A DNA stretch of 51,458 bases. It comes from a virus. Numbering within the stretch: position 1 is the first letter of the stretch; each line of letters opens with the position of its first letter. Positions 1 through 6,995 of this stretch are shown here, one piece after another. The position numbers and the translations under genes were made by a program. Under the pieces are notes generated by a model. That model was not told where the DNA came from. It searched no databases and saw only the letters and a list, made by a program, of their open reading frames with translations. The stretch covers positions 1-51,458 of the IMG/VR virus record IMGVR_UViG_3300002180_000017; one strand, given 5' to 3'.

Positions 1-25
1 CCCCTACCCCCCCCACCCCTACCCC
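1..25 (-). other. G-rich tract with quadruplex potential
   Basis: The plus strand reads C4-TA-C8-A-C4-TA-C4, so the minus strand, which is the coding strand of the adjacent gene, carries several runs of four or more Gs with 1-2 base loops. That is a textbook G-quadruplex pattern. It begins in the stop codon of the neighbouring small gene, so it would lie in the 3' end of that transcript. Any function is inference; it sits at the window edge. Confidence 0.5.
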
Positions 26-306
26 ATCAACAACTCTACCCACTCCTTACCCCACCCCTTACGATACCAAAGCCTAAAGGTTTCCCAAGCATTACTACCC
101 TCCACCGGTTGTCGCTTCATCCATTCCCCATCTTTGCGCAGGAAGACAGGCCCAAGTATGGGCCGGAACTCCCATCGCCACTCCTTCCCCCTCTTGTCAA
201 CACCGCTATCCTTATACCGAGCATGTGAACACTCCCGGCAATAATCGCACCCGTAATTGTTGCAGTACATAGATGTGCAGGTAAATGCGCAGATATCCGA
301 TTTCAT
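19..306 (-). CDS. small cysteine-rich phage protein, unknown function
   Basis: 95 residues. The N-terminal third carries clustered cysteines (CAFTC, CNNYGCDYC, CRECSH), suggesting a zinc-binding knuckle. The C-terminal half is rich in Trp and Arg. The ATG start is preceded by TAAGGAGAG. It is the last gene of the leftward small-gene run visible here. I do not recognise a family; a small nucleic-acid-binding or regulatory protein is only a guess from the cysteine pattern. Confidence 0.6.
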   Translation of the reverse strand: MKSDICAFTCTSMYCNNYGCDYCRECSHARYKDSGVDKRGKEWRWEFRPILGPVFLRKDGEWMKRQPVEGSNAWETFRLWYRKGWGKEWVELLMG

Positions 307-347
307 TTAATAATCTCTCCTTAAATATGTGTACTTGCCTGAAATCA

Positions 348-572
348 TTAACTTTTATGCCGGAAAACTGGCAATTCTCCTGAATATTCCCCGGAATAAG
401 TAAAAAAATAAAAGATTCCGCTTTCATCCTCCTCCTCAGCCACCACCGGCCCCCCTTCCTCAGATTTAGAAAGTGGCGGATATAGCAGCACTTCAAGACA
501 ATCCGGGGAAAAATCAGGAATTTCAATTTCCTCCTCTTTTGCCAAGCCCTTAAATTCAAGCAACACCTTCAT
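348..572 (-). CDS. small acidic protein, unknown function
   Basis: 74 residues, with a hydrophobic N-terminal strand followed by acidic stretches (EEGGPVVAEEEDESG) and a C-terminal aromatic segment. AAGGAGGATAAG stands just upstream of the ATG. No recognisable domain. It lies between a cysteine-rich gene and an exported-protein gene in a leftward group that is probably co-transcribed. Confidence 0.6.
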   Translation of the reverse strand: MKVLLEFKGLAKEEEIEIPDFSPDCLEVLLYPPLSKSEEGGPVVAEEEDESGIFYFFTYSGEYSGELPVFRHKS

Positions 573-602
573 GATCTTATCCTCCTTAAGTGTACGGGTG
601 AA

Positions 603-923
603 CTATTCCCCCCAGTTCCCCGCCTTAACCGGGCGACCACAGCTATCCTGCCCTATCCCAGGGCCATAGGCATCAAGCTTAACCTTGCCAGTCCTGCTGG
701 TTTCTCCCTCCCTTGTCCGCCATTCAAACGGCCGGCCGGCAGCGTCAGAGTGCAAGCCGGAACCATAAGCATTTGTTTTATAAGGCTTAATGGTGTCATT
801 TGCCCCTTGATTGTCCCAGGTATTACCGAAAGTCTCGGAATTATTACCTTGAGAAAAAGCACAAGTAAGTGAAAACATTAAGGTTATTGCTGTTAATATG
901 GATATCTTGGCTATTTTAATCAT
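603..923 (-). CDS. small exported protein with signal peptide
   Basis: 106 residues. The N-terminus is a classic Sec signal: MIKIAK, a hydrophobic core (ISILTAITLMFSLT) and a CAFSQ-like cleavage region near residues 21-25. The mature part has two related segments, each containing a tyrosine, a YG(S/P)G motif and a GRP motif (YGSGLHSDAAGRPFEW and YGPGIGQDSCGRPVKA), a tandem degenerate repeat of about 35 residues. Short YGPG...D..GRP repeats are common in small exported proteins of Proteobacteria. The role is unknown; periplasmic action during infection is inference. A good RBS (AAAGGAGG) precedes the ATG. Confidence 0.7.
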   Translation of the reverse strand: MIKIAKISILTAITLMFSLTCAFSQGNNSETFGNTWDNQGANDTIKPYKTNAYGSGLHSDAAGRPFEWRTREGETSRTGKVKLDAYGPGIGQDSCGRPVKAGNWGE

Positions 924-937
924 TGCTTATCCTCCTT

Positions 938-1087
938 TTAAGATAAAACAAGTACCCGGATTCCTATCCCGCAACCAAGAAACAGCGCTACCCAGTTCAA
1001 CCAACGGGTAGGTTTCTGAACTATAAACGGGATTTGTATTGCTGCTACAATAAAATCAGTTGTTGCTAAAAATGCCTGATTTTCCAT
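938..1087 (-). CDS. 49-residue membrane protein
   Basis: Small ORF reading MENQAFLATTDFIVAAIQIP at its start and ending in one likely transmembrane helix (WVALFLGCGIGIRVLVLS). GGGGAGGAG lies upstream of the ATG, and the stop sits just before the RBS of the exported-protein gene, so the two are probably translated from one message. No family recognised; single-span phage microproteins are often membrane effectors, but nothing here proves that. Confidence 0.6.
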   Translation of the reverse strand: MENQAFLATTDFIVAAIQIPFIVQKPTRWLNWVALFLGCGIGIRVLVLS

Positions 1088-1641
1088 TTTTCTCCTCCCC
1101 TTTTAAAAAGTAAAAATTTAAGTAATTCCCTTTATTTTAGTGTATCCCAGGGGTGATGACAAAAGGCAGACATTGTATCCCCCAAACACACACATTTTTT
1201 AACCACCTGTTTTAATTAAACTTTCTCAAAACCTCTATCTTTTAAGCAGAACATTTTTTATTTTCCCCGGTTTTTCTTTTCTCTTGCTTTTCTTTTATGC
1301 CTGAACTTGTGCTTTTGTTTGTGTGCGTTTTGTCATCAGTTTGTGCAGTTTCTTTTTTTTTATGTTTTCTCCTTTAAAAAATCAATTTAAAAAAAGAACC
1401 AAAAAAAGCTATGTTTTTTAAATCTAATCTTACACAATTATGCTTTTTTTGTTTATCCTCTTAGTTATCCTCTTAATAATTGCAAGAATCATGCCGGGGG
1501 TTAAGCTCATGAATTTAAAGAGGAATCTCCGTTGAAAAAAAAAATAACAAATAGCATATTATGCTAAGAGGGTTAGCACCTCGTGCTAATAGCGTTAGCA
1601 TATCGTGCTATTTGATACCCAATAACAAACAGCATGCCGTG
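1088..1641. other. gene-free AT-rich control or origin-like region
   Basis: No ORF with a ribosome site is seen. The stretch is very AT-rich with long T runs. It contains a tandem repeat of TTATCCTCTTA (1453-1463 and 1465-1475), TGTATCCC twice (1141, 1175), an 11-bp inverted repeat TGATGACAAAA / TTTTGTCATCA (1154-1164 and 1328-1338), and the palindrome cluster listed separately. This mix of short repeats and AT-rich DNA suits an operator region or a replication or partition site; I cannot decide which. Confidence 0.5.
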
Positions 1642-1643
1642 CT
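1552..1643. promoter_or_regulatory. four tandem TAGCA-TGCTA palindromes
   Basis: Four related palindromes: TAGCATATTATGCTA (1552-1566), TTAGCACCTCGTGCTAA (1573-1589), TAGCATATCGTGCTA (1596-1610) and AGCATGCCGTGCT (1631-1643). The first two are perfect over seven bases per arm. The centres are 22, 22 and 34 bases apart, roughly two, two and three helical turns, so a dimeric protein would bind on one face of the DNA. They abut the 3' end of a winged-helix-like gene, an attractive but unproven candidate for the binder. Confidence 0.7.
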
Positions 1644-1956
1644 ATTTGATAAGTGGGAATATGATTAAATAATCAGTCGATTTTAATCTTTTGCCCGTGT
1701 AAGTTGTAACCTTTTTTTTAATGAAATTTTTATCAACTAAAATGTTTTTTGTATTTGTGATTGATCTTAGAGACAGCCCGGTATTTTCTTGTAACTCATG
1801 GTCTTCGCAATAGAACCACCCGCCGTTCTTGTCTCCTTTGTATTTCTGGCTGTAAAGCTCAATAAATAGTATTCTGGCAATCGGTGGCAATGTTATGAAT
1901 TCTTTGGCGTGTAATAACTCATCTATTTCTAAATTAACATATTTTTTCTTTTTCAT
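1642..1956 (-). CDS. winged-helix-like DNA-binding protein
   Basis: 104 residues. The pattern (an acidic helix with LPPIARILFIELYSQ, then CEDHELQENTGLSLRSITNTKNILVDKNFI as a helix-turn-helix, then a K/T-rich beta wing) resembles winged-helix domains of replication initiators and phage regulators, where a recognition helix follows 'ELQENTGLS'. The family assignment is by fold pattern only. The TAGCA-TGCTA palindromes lie at its 3' end and may be its targets. The ATG lies about 10 bases after a GGGGAAACC-type weak RBS. Confidence 0.55.
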   Translation of the reverse strand: MKKKKYVNLEIDELLHAKEFITLPPIARILFIELYSQKYKGDKNGGWFYCEDHELQENTGLSLRSITNTKNILVDKNFIKKKVTTYTGKRLKSTDYLIIFPLIK

Positions 1957-2060
1957 GGTTTCCCCTGTATAGAAAAAATGAAGGGGAAGGAAAACAGCAG
2001 ATACAGGCTACCATTTTAATTCCGTACCCCGTCGGGCACAACTCCCCCCCTGCTGTGTAT

Positions 2061-2174
2061 TTACTCAAGACTATCAATATAACCCAGCTTTTCCCTAAGA
2101 TAAAGCCATAAAGCTTTTCCTGCCAGTTTGCCCAGCCAGTAAAGGCCCTCGAAAAACTCTAATATTGCTCTCAT
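2061..2174 (-). CDS. 37-residue amphipathic microprotein
   Basis: Reads MRAILEFFEGLYWLGKLAGK at its start and ends in YIDSLE. The body is one continuous amphipathic, aromatic-rich helix. AAAGGAAACAGC precedes the ATG at good spacing. No family recognised. It could be a membrane-active peptide. It lies between a 32-residue membrane ORF and the winged-helix gene. Confidence 0.45.
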   Translation of the reverse strand: MRAILEFFEGLYWLGKLAGKALWLYLREKLGYIDSLE

Positions 2175-2195
2175 GCTGTTTCCTTTCTAAATATC

Positions 2196-2294
2196 CTACC
2201 ACCTATAGACAGCCAGCACCGAAATCACCACAATATGTTGTAAAAACGCCGTTAAGGGGGCAAGGTTGGACGATCTCGCTTCCTGACTTGTCAT
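2196..2294 (-). CDS. 32-residue membrane microprotein
   Basis: Starts MTSQEARSSN and continues into a hydrophobic helix (FLQHIVVISVLAVYRW). AAAGAGGTATA lies before the ATG. Its last codons overlap a stray plus-oriented copy of the CTATAGACA motif that is abundant in the 3.1-3.6 kb leader. Function unknown. Confidence 0.4.
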   Translation of the reverse strand: MTSQEARSSNLAPLTAFLQHIVVISVLAVYRW

Positions 2295-2333
2295 TATACC
2301 TCTTTACTCTTTTTAATGGCTTATTTTGGCGGT

Positions 2334-2777
2334 TTAACCGATAAAAAGCATATCATCTGAAATAGTCCGGTTATTAACCGTGCAAACCGGGCAAATTCTC
2401 AGCCCACCCCAAGACATAAATTTTTTGTCACACTGCCGGCAAAATCGGAACTTTCCTTCTTCCTGTGGGAGTTCAAATTCCCCGTCAACTTTTTCCCTCT
2501 CCCTTGCATCCCCCCGTGTGATCTTTTCTCGGTCCCTCTTATTTTTTTCCTGACAAACTGGGTGGCCACAGGTCCGGGCGTCTCTTCTCCCCAGGAGCAA
2601 TCTTTTTTTGCAGTAAGGACACAATTTTCCCTCTTTGTTCTTGTATTTCCGGTTTTTCTTTCCCCCTCCGCTGCTATGTTGAAAAAGGCACTCCGGGTTT
2701 CCGCAGGTCTTTGCATCATGTCTATTTACAAGCGGCCTTTTCCCGCAGTAAGGACACATTTCTTTTTTACTCATCAA
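2334..2777 (-). CDS. protein with three zinc-ribbon modules
   Basis: 147 residues. Two near-copies of a zinc module, CPYCGKRPLVNRHDAKTCG(N)PEC (about 8-30) and CPYCKKRLLLGRRDARTCG(H)PVC (about 53-75), are followed by a third CRQC...CPVC module near residues 112-132. Spacing is CxxC-N13-14-CxxxxC. Basic linkers (KKNRKYKNKEGK, REREK) separate the modules. This suggests nucleic-acid binding. The start overlaps the stop of the HTH gene upstream, so the two are translationally coupled. Confidence 0.7.
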   Translation of the reverse strand: MMSKKEMCPYCGKRPLVNRHDAKTCGNPECLFQHSSGGGKKNRKYKNKEGKLCPYCKKRLLLGRRDARTCGHPVCQEKNKRDREKITRGDAREREKVDGEFELPQEEGKFRFCRQCDKKFMSWGGLRICPVCTVNNRTISDDMLFIG

Positions 2778-3048
2778 CCGCCCTTCCGGATTCCCGCACC
2801 ATTTTTATTAATTTATCACAATCTTTGCCGCTCCTTCTGATTTTTTCCCTTTTGCGCTTCAGCTTGATCAATTTATCATGCCTTTTTTTTCGTATCAATT
2901 TTTGTATATCTGAACGCAATAAAAGCTTTAACGGTGGGACTTCGAACACCTCCAATTCTGTCCGTGCTATATGGTGGTAGATATTTGTGCGCCTGCAGCC
3001 CATCAAGTCCGCTGCTTCGGGAAAACTTATGTATTTTTTCAGCTTCAT
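2767..3048 (-). CDS. MerR/excisionase-type helix-turn-helix protein
   Basis: 93 residues. Residues 4-55 fit the short winged HTH used by excisionases and terminase-small-subunit-like adaptors: ISFPEAADLMGCRRTNIYHH is the HTH, followed by a wing and a Lys/Arg-rich tail (IRKKRHDKLIKLKRKREK). First gene of the leftward unit, about 54 bases from a consensus minus-strand promoter, so it is a good candidate regulator of the divergent control region beside it. Confidence 0.65.
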   Translation of the reverse strand: MKLKKYISFPEAADLMGCRRTNIYHHIARTELEVFEVPPLKLLLRSDIQKLIRKKRHDKLIKLKRKREKIRRSGKDCDKLIKMVRESGRAVDE

Positions 3049-3067
3049 CTGTACCCTCCGATTTTTC

Positions 3068-3097
3068 TTGACAATATTGAATAGCTCAAGATATAAT
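3068..3097 (+). promoter_or_regulatory. sigma-70 promoter, rightward
   Basis: TTGACA (3068-3073), an 18-base spacer and TATAAT (3092-3097): both hexamers are perfect consensus. It points into the 580-base leader ahead of the early plus-strand genes and overlaps the divergent leftward promoter, so one regulator could control both. Confidence 0.7.
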
Positions 3098-3101
3098 TAA
3101 C

Positions 3102-3129
3102 TATATAATAACCACTCCATAGTTGTCAA
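3102..3129 (-). promoter_or_regulatory. sigma-70 promoter, leftward
   Basis: On the minus strand TTGACA (3129-3124), 16 bases, then TATATA (3107-3102). It lies about 54 bases before the HTH gene starting at 3048 and back to back with the rightward promoter. Confidence 0.6.
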
Positions 3130-3142
3130 TCTTTTTTTTACC

Positions 3143-3577
3143 ACATATAGACACCACCTTAAAAGTGTTGCATTTTATGAAAAATATTATTACTTGTAAA
3201 GTCCCTGAAATAGCACATCTTCAGACTTTCAGCGAATTGAACTTCCCGAAAATTAAAAAAGTGTTGCAGGTTATATCTATCTATAGACATGCAATACCTT
3301 TTGAGCAAAACGATTGCAGGATTGCAACGAAAATAAGCGGTGATTTCCCAAAATTACCATATATAGACATGTCCTTTCAAGATGGGACAATTTTCCCCAT
3401 GAGTATGTTCAGCAAAGTCAATGATACCGGGGTTCTTCATATTTTCTTAAAAACAGGGACTATTTGCCATACCACATATAGTGTTCCTCTGATTTTTTGG
3501 GGAATTTTGTCCCACTTTTTTTGCTGTTTTTTGTACTCATTTTACTTGCAAATTTTAACCCACCTACATATAGACAT
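3143..3577 (+). repeat. five dispersed ACATATAGACAT-type motifs in the early leader
   Basis: Same-orientation copies: CACATATAGACAC (3142), CTATCTATAGACATG (3276), CCATATATAGACATG (3358), CCACATATAGTGTT (3472, divergent tail) and CTACATATAGACATA (3564). A further CACCTATAGACAG lies at 2199. AAAGTGTTGCA is also repeated (3162 and 3258). The shared core is (A/T)TATAGACA, often after ACC. They lie between the divergent promoters and the first early gene. Operator repeats and promoters of a single-subunit phage RNA polymerase (which also end in TATAG) are both possible. Confidence 0.65.
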
Positions 3578-3609
3578 ACTAAAAAAATATAATACATTAT
3601 ATGGGAAAG

Positions 3610-3667
3610 GTGCTGTGTTGGCACGACTAATGCAATTATATAGAGGTAATTGCGGGGCATGATGCCC
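3610..3667 (+). promoter_or_regulatory. stem-loops in the leader before the first early gene
   Basis: Three small hairpins in a row: GTGC/GCAC (3610-3624), GCAATTA/TAATTGC with an 8-base loop (3632-3653), and GGGCAT-g-ATGCCC (3655-3667). The last ends 9 bases before the AAGGAGG of the first gene. No T-run follows, so this is not a standard terminator. Translation control or RNA processing is inference. Confidence 0.4.
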
Positions 3668-3689
3668 GGCTTAACAAGGAGGAAAAGCA

Positions 3690-4094
3690 ATGGAAGAAGT
3701 AGGAAAAAGAGCAGCAAAAGTTATTGATGTTTTAGTAGAGGGGCTGACTTATTCAGATGACAACAGCAGCAGAAAGATTGATAATTCCTCTTCTATGGCG
3801 GTACACGTTGAAATAATCGGCACTGTCGGAAACGCCAAAGACCTCATCAGCATTGCCCATTATTATGAGCAAAATGGCGACCTGATGCGTGATCCCGACA
3901 TGGTTTTTTTACGGGCGGCTCCTTCCCGATATTATCCTGTTTCCTTTCAACAAGATGGAGGAGTCCCGACTTTTCAGGAAGCAATTTTATTCGAGGACGG
4001 AAATCTTAAGAGTTTCAGAAAAACGCTAGGCCGGCAATTGGTATCATTCGCAAATAAATGGATGGTGAACATTAAAGCGCAGCAAAATCTTTAG
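3690..4094 (+). CDS. DUF6908-like early protein
   Basis: 134 residues. The middle reads SIAHYYEQNGDLMRDPDMVF, a hallmark I associate with the DUF6908 family of phage and plasmid proteins, followed by the aromatic YYPVSFQQDGG stretch and a basic amphipathic C-terminal helix. No catalytic motif is evident and the biochemical role is unknown. AAGGAGG stands 7 bases before the ATG. First gene of the rightward early operon. Confidence 0.7.
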   Translation: MEEVGKRAAKVIDVLVEGLTYSDDNSSRKIDNSSSMAVHVEIIGTVGNAKDLISIAHYYEQNGDLMRDPDMVFLRAAPSRYYPVSFQQDGGVPTFQEAILFEDGNLKSFRKTLGRQLVSFANKWMVNIKAQQNL

Positions 4095-4119
4095 AAAAAT
4101 TTAATTAAGGAGAAATAAA

Positions 4120-4452
4120 GTGAAAAAAGCTGCAATTTTGGAACACTGGCAAGCAATTGAAGAAGGGCAGCCGATAGAAATGGAAATGGTCCCCTATAAA
4201 CACACGGGCAGCACCTATGCCGAGGACGGCATAAGATTAACCGGGACTATGGCTTTTATTGATTCAGTCCTGTCGAATCTCAAACCATTGCTGAAGGCCG
4301 AAAACGGCAGCACCAGACTACAGCTTAATTATCAGGAATCAAAGGACAGAGAAACCGGGGAGCCTACAGGCTCATATAACTGCTATATCCAGGTTCATGA
4401 AAGAGGCGGGGAAGCAAAACATTTTAACAGAATGAGAGCTAATTTACTTTAA
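4120..4452 (+). CDS. conserved-looking early protein, unknown function
   Basis: 110 residues starting at GTG with AAGGAG upstream. Reads MKKAAILEHWQAIEEGQPIE, then alternating strands (LQLNYQESKD, YNCYIQVHERG) suggesting a small alpha/beta fold. No motif recognised. It follows the DUF6908-like gene with a short gap and is followed after 14 bases by the next gene. Confidence 0.6.
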   Translation: MKKAAILEHWQAIEEGQPIEMEMVPYKHTGSTYAEDGIRLTGTMAFIDSVLSNLKPLLKAENGSTRLQLNYQESKDRETGEPTGSYNCYIQVHERGGEAKHFNRMRANLL

Positions 4453-4466
4453 GGGAGAGAAAGCCA

Positions 4467-4772
4467 ATGGAAAAAATTAATATATTTGCTCAAAAACTTT
4501 CTGGGCAAACAAAAGAAAGGATTGAAAAATTATATCCTATGTTAAGCGCATACCATGAGGCCAGAGTAAAAATAGTTCCCGGCAAAAAATATATTAAAGT
4601 AGATATAGGAGGATCAGGAAAATACATGGTTGATAAACAAGGGAACATCTATGGAATCAAAGGTTATGGAGTTATCAACAAAAAGAAACAATTCGGGGAC
4701 CTGGACACCATTGAAGAATATTTTTGGGGGGGTTATTCTCCTGTTAAAGTTTCCGATAAGGAGGGAAAATAA
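4467..4772 (+). CDS. conserved small phage/plasmid protein, unknown function
   Basis: 101 residues. The segment KYIKVDIGGSGKYMVDKQ...IYGIKGYGVINKK...FGDLDTIEEYFW matches a pattern I recognise from small proteins of phages and plasmids (YGIKxYGVI...LDT), none of which I can link to an activity. Helical N-terminus, beta-rich C-terminus. Its TAATG overlaps the next start, so the two genes are translationally coupled. Confidence 0.65.
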   Translation: MEKINIFAQKLSGQTKERIEKLYPMLSAYHEARVKIVPGKKYIKVDIGGSGKYMVDKQGNIYGIKGYGVINKKKQFGDLDTIEEYFWGGYSPVKVSDKEGK

Positions 4773-4990
4773 TGACTACTGCCGAGCAAAAAACTTTTAT
4801 TGTAGAAGTTATAGAAGATATTAAAAAAGGCTTGCTAAGAAGAGCCGAGCAATACCCTGACAACTGGGACGGGGCAGAATTGAGGTGGCTAATCCGGGAT
4901 AAGTTCAGCGAGGTTGTTTTTCCTCACCACGATAAAAATTCACCAAGAAAAAAAGAGTATAAAAATGAGGTTTTAATTAATAATTTTTAA
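4772..4990 (+). CDS. small helical protein with AEQYPDNWDGAELR motif
   Basis: 72 residues. The motif RRAEQYPDNWDGAELRWLI is typical of a small uncharacterised family seen in phages and mobile gene cassettes. Mostly helical, basic C-terminus. The start codon overlaps the upstream stop (TAATG). Function unknown. Confidence 0.65.
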   Translation: MTTAEQKTFIVEVIEDIKKGLLRRAEQYPDNWDGAELRWLIRDKFSEVVFPHHDKNSPRKKEYKNEVLINNF

Positions 4991-5002
4991 GGAGAAAAAA
5001 CA

Positions 5003-5428
5003 ATGAGAACAAGAAACGAAAAAACAGGCCGGTATCAATCAGTAAGTCTCCCAGCGCACAAAGAAGAAGGCGATTTTCCGGGCGGCGGGAAATGGACGAT
5101 TGAGCGGGTCAGGCAACAAGTGCCGGATAAAGGGGATCATGTAATCATAAGGGGAATGATTTACCTCTTAGCGGAGGGAGACAACGCACGGAGATTAGAC
5201 CACGCCATAATTTTTGGCAACCGTGCCCGGATTATAGATGAAGGTTTATATTCGAATTGGGGTTTGCCTGGGGAAAAAGAAGGGTATAGGGGAAGCACTT
5301 TTTTAGTAGAAGCCGCAACTTGGAAAAAAGGGTTTGCCCAAGCCAAAGAAAGAATCGCCGCTGAAGCAAATGTCTTGAGTACGATAATTGATGCCAGGGT
5401 AAAGGCCCTGGAAGATGCGGAACTATAA
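5003..5428 (+). CDS. early protein of unknown function
   Basis: 141 residues. Basic N-terminus (MRTRNEKTGRYQSVSLPAHK), beta-rich centre, helical C-terminus rich in Ala/Glu. GGAGAAAAAAC precedes the ATG. No known motif. It lies in the run of small early genes 3.7-7.9 kb. Confidence 0.6.
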   Translation: MRTRNEKTGRYQSVSLPAHKEEGDFPGGGKWTIERVRQQVPDKGDHVIIRGMIYLLAEGDNARRLDHAIIFGNRARIIDEGLYSNWGLPGEKEGYRGSTFLVEAATWKKGFAQAKERIAAEANVLSTIIDARVKALEDAEL

Positions 5429-5448
5429 AAAACAATCGGAGGAGAAAA

Positions 5449-5673
5449 ATGAAAACATTGAATTTTAAATCATTAGCAGGGGAAAACTATTGTTTAACTC
5501 ACCCCCTGTCAAAACCTGGGAATCATGGCAGATATAGGAATTTGCGTGTTACGGGAGTACCTTTAGATACGGACGCTGCTGAAGTCCAAACTTTGGTCAA
5601 TTCAATGGCATTCCTGGACGTTTTTGAAGTAAAATTTAGGGAACTGGCGCTATGTGGAATCCTGAGAAAATAA
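5449..5673 (+). CDS. small early protein, unknown function
   Basis: 74 residues, preceded by CGGAGGAGAA. Beta-rich with a short C-terminal helix. No family recognised. About 60 bases of gap after it contain only an RBS for the next gene. Confidence 0.5.
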   Translation: MKTLNFKSLAGENYCLTHPLSKPGNHGRYRNLRVTGVPLDTDAAEVQTLVNSMAFLDVFEVKFRELALCGILRK

Positions 5674-5736
5674 CATTGGTGATGATGGGCAGTTTTCCCA
5701 AGTGGTAATTTAAGATTTTTAAAGGAGAAAAAATTT

Positions 5737-5982
5737 ATGAGAAAATTAATTGAGGATATCGTATATAAAAACTTTAAGTATGGGCTTAGTGAGATGTCCA
5801 GGTTGGACAGGGGATCGGAATTGGATAGATACCTTGAGCCTATGAATGATATGGACTGGAAGGAGAGGAAGCAGTGGGCATCCAACTCAAGGCTGAAAGA
5901 AATTAAGAGGTTGATAGAACTACTAAGCGATAAACAGCTACTTGATTGCCTGACCGAGCAACATTGCGAACAGTTTAGATAA
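5737..5982 (+). CDS. small helical early protein, unknown function
   Basis: 81 residues, wholly helical and charged (MRKLIEDIVYKNFKYGLSEM, then LDRYLEPM, KERKQWA, LIELLSDKQLLDCL). AAAGGAGAAAAA precedes the ATG. No recognisable domain. Confidence 0.55.
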   Translation: MRKLIEDIVYKNFKYGLSEMSRLDRGSELDRYLEPMNDMDWKERKQWASNSRLKEIKRLIELLSDKQLLDCLTEQHCEQFR

Positions 5983-6000
5983 ATAAAAAGGAGTTAACCA

Positions 6001-6201
6001 GTGGGCGCGGCAAAAAGAAGAGGCACTTTTGAGGAAAGAAAGGCATTAGCGATAAAACGTGATGCAGGGAAAAAGCCTGTTGGGCGGAAGAAAAGAAGGA
6101 CGTCACCAGCCGGGAATCTTATGGCTACGGTGACAGCACTTAGCACAACAAATTTGAACGATAGGCTTTTCTATTACATAAACCCAAGGAGGAACACATG
6201 A
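6001..6201 (+). CDS. small very basic protein
   Basis: 66 residues from a GTG start with AAGGAG upstream. The N-terminal 40 residues are dominated by Lys/Arg (MGAAKRRGTFEERKALAIKR, GRKKRRTS), pointing to nucleic-acid binding; short KRRGTFEER-type proteins accompany phage and plasmid genes. The stop overlaps the next gene's ATG (ATGA). Confidence 0.6.
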   Translation: MGAAKRRGTFEERKALAIKRDAGKKPVGRKKRRTSPAGNLMATVTALSTTNLNDRLFYYINPRRNT

Positions 6202-6521
6202 AAATAGCAATTATCGGCTCAACTGCATACGCAAAAAAAATGGACGCCCACAGGGTACTACTGAAAAAGGCCGGGCACGAGGTTTTAATCCCCTTTTTTG
6301 ATGATGATGATCCGGATATCTTGGCAGTATGCATGGGAAACCGGGACAACATCAAGGCGGCAGATAGAATCGATATTTTTTGGGATCAGCGTTCAATCGG
6401 TACAATTTTAGATTTCGGCATGGCGTTTGCTCTTGAAAAGCCGATTAAGTTAATTTATGTTGAGAAGAAAACTATCTTGGAAGTCATGCAAAGATATGAG
6501 CAAGAGAAAGGAGGAGCATAA
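6198..6521 (+). CDS. nucleoside 2-deoxyribosyltransferase-like protein
   Basis: 107 residues in a short Rossmann-like pattern: MKIAIIGSTAYAKKMDAHRV, an AADRIDIFWDQRSIGTILDF segment, then GMAFALEKPIKLIYVEKK. Family members share D..(I/V)W......GT..E.G.A......I, where an acidic residue is the nucleophile; here the equivalent site reads GTILDFGMAF, with Asp in place of Glu. Activity on deoxynucleosides is therefore plausible but not certain. Coupled to genes on both sides by 4- and 1-base overlaps. Confidence 0.65.
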   Translation: MKIAIIGSTAYAKKMDAHRVLLKKAGHEVLIPFFDDDDPDILAVCMGNRDNIKAADRIDIFWDQRSIGTILDFGMAFALEKPIKLIYVEKKTILEVMQRYEQEKGGA

Positions 6522-6832
6522 TGATTTTTTTGATAATTGGTTTATCGGGGCTGGGATTGTTTCTTTTTATGCTGAAGCGGCGGAACACACGAGTATTAGA
6601 AGAATGTATCCGGGTACAAAATGTAGTGGATGCCTTAGCGAAAAAAGACATTGCCCGTGATCTTCCCTGGGAATGGCGATATGACAGCTTTGAATCCATG
6701 TCATACGACAAAATGCTTTACGAGTTCTGGAAACCTGTTAAATCTTACTTTAAGAACTCTCCTTGTTGCCAGGAATCCCCTGAAATCAATAAAAGAAAGG
6801 AGGAGCAACGAAATGACACCGCAAGCAGCTAA
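6521..6832 (+). CDS. single-span membrane protein
   Basis: 103 residues. An N-terminal helix (MIFLIIGLSGLGLFLFMLKR) is followed by a charged cytoplasmic domain with WEWRYDSF...MLYEFWKP and a polar tail. The start overlaps the stop of the nucleoside enzyme gene (TAATG), and the end overlaps the next gene. Function unknown. Confidence 0.6.
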   Translation: MIFLIIGLSGLGLFLFMLKRRNTRVLEECIRVQNVVDALAKKDIARDLPWEWRYDSFESMSYDKMLYEFWKPVKSYFKNSPCCQESPEINKRKEEQRNDTASS

Positions 6833-6995
6833 ACAAGAGGAACCCCAGTGTATTTACCACGGATTTCCCATCACGATTAAGTTTTACTTAGAAAGCGTGG
6901 AATACTGGATAGGCCCGAACTACATGGGTCGCTTCACCAAGGAGAGTGAAACCGGAAGAATTTTAATGGAATGGAGGGAAAATGAAGAAAAATAA
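6813..6995 (+). CDS. 60-residue protein, unknown function
   Basis: Starts at the ATG after GGAGGAGCAACGA rather than at the far upstream in-frame ATG that would overlap the membrane gene. Reads MTPQAAKQEEPQCIYHGFPI and contains an aromatic YLESVEYWIGPNYMG stretch. No known motif. Overlaps both neighbours, as is usual in this operon. Confidence 0.55.
   Translation: MTPQAAKQEEPQCIYHGFPITIKFYLESVEYWIGPNYMGRFTKESETGRILMEWRENEEK

Noticed and set aside
3142-3577. CRISPR-like array from the TATAGACA copies
   Set aside because: The repeats are only about 12 bases and the gaps (80-140) are irregular and too long.
3123-3662. 179-residue plus-strand ORF in the early leader
   Set aside because: No ribosome site at its start, odd composition, and it spans the repeated TATAGACA motifs and stem-loops; better explained as a chance frame in regulatory DNA.
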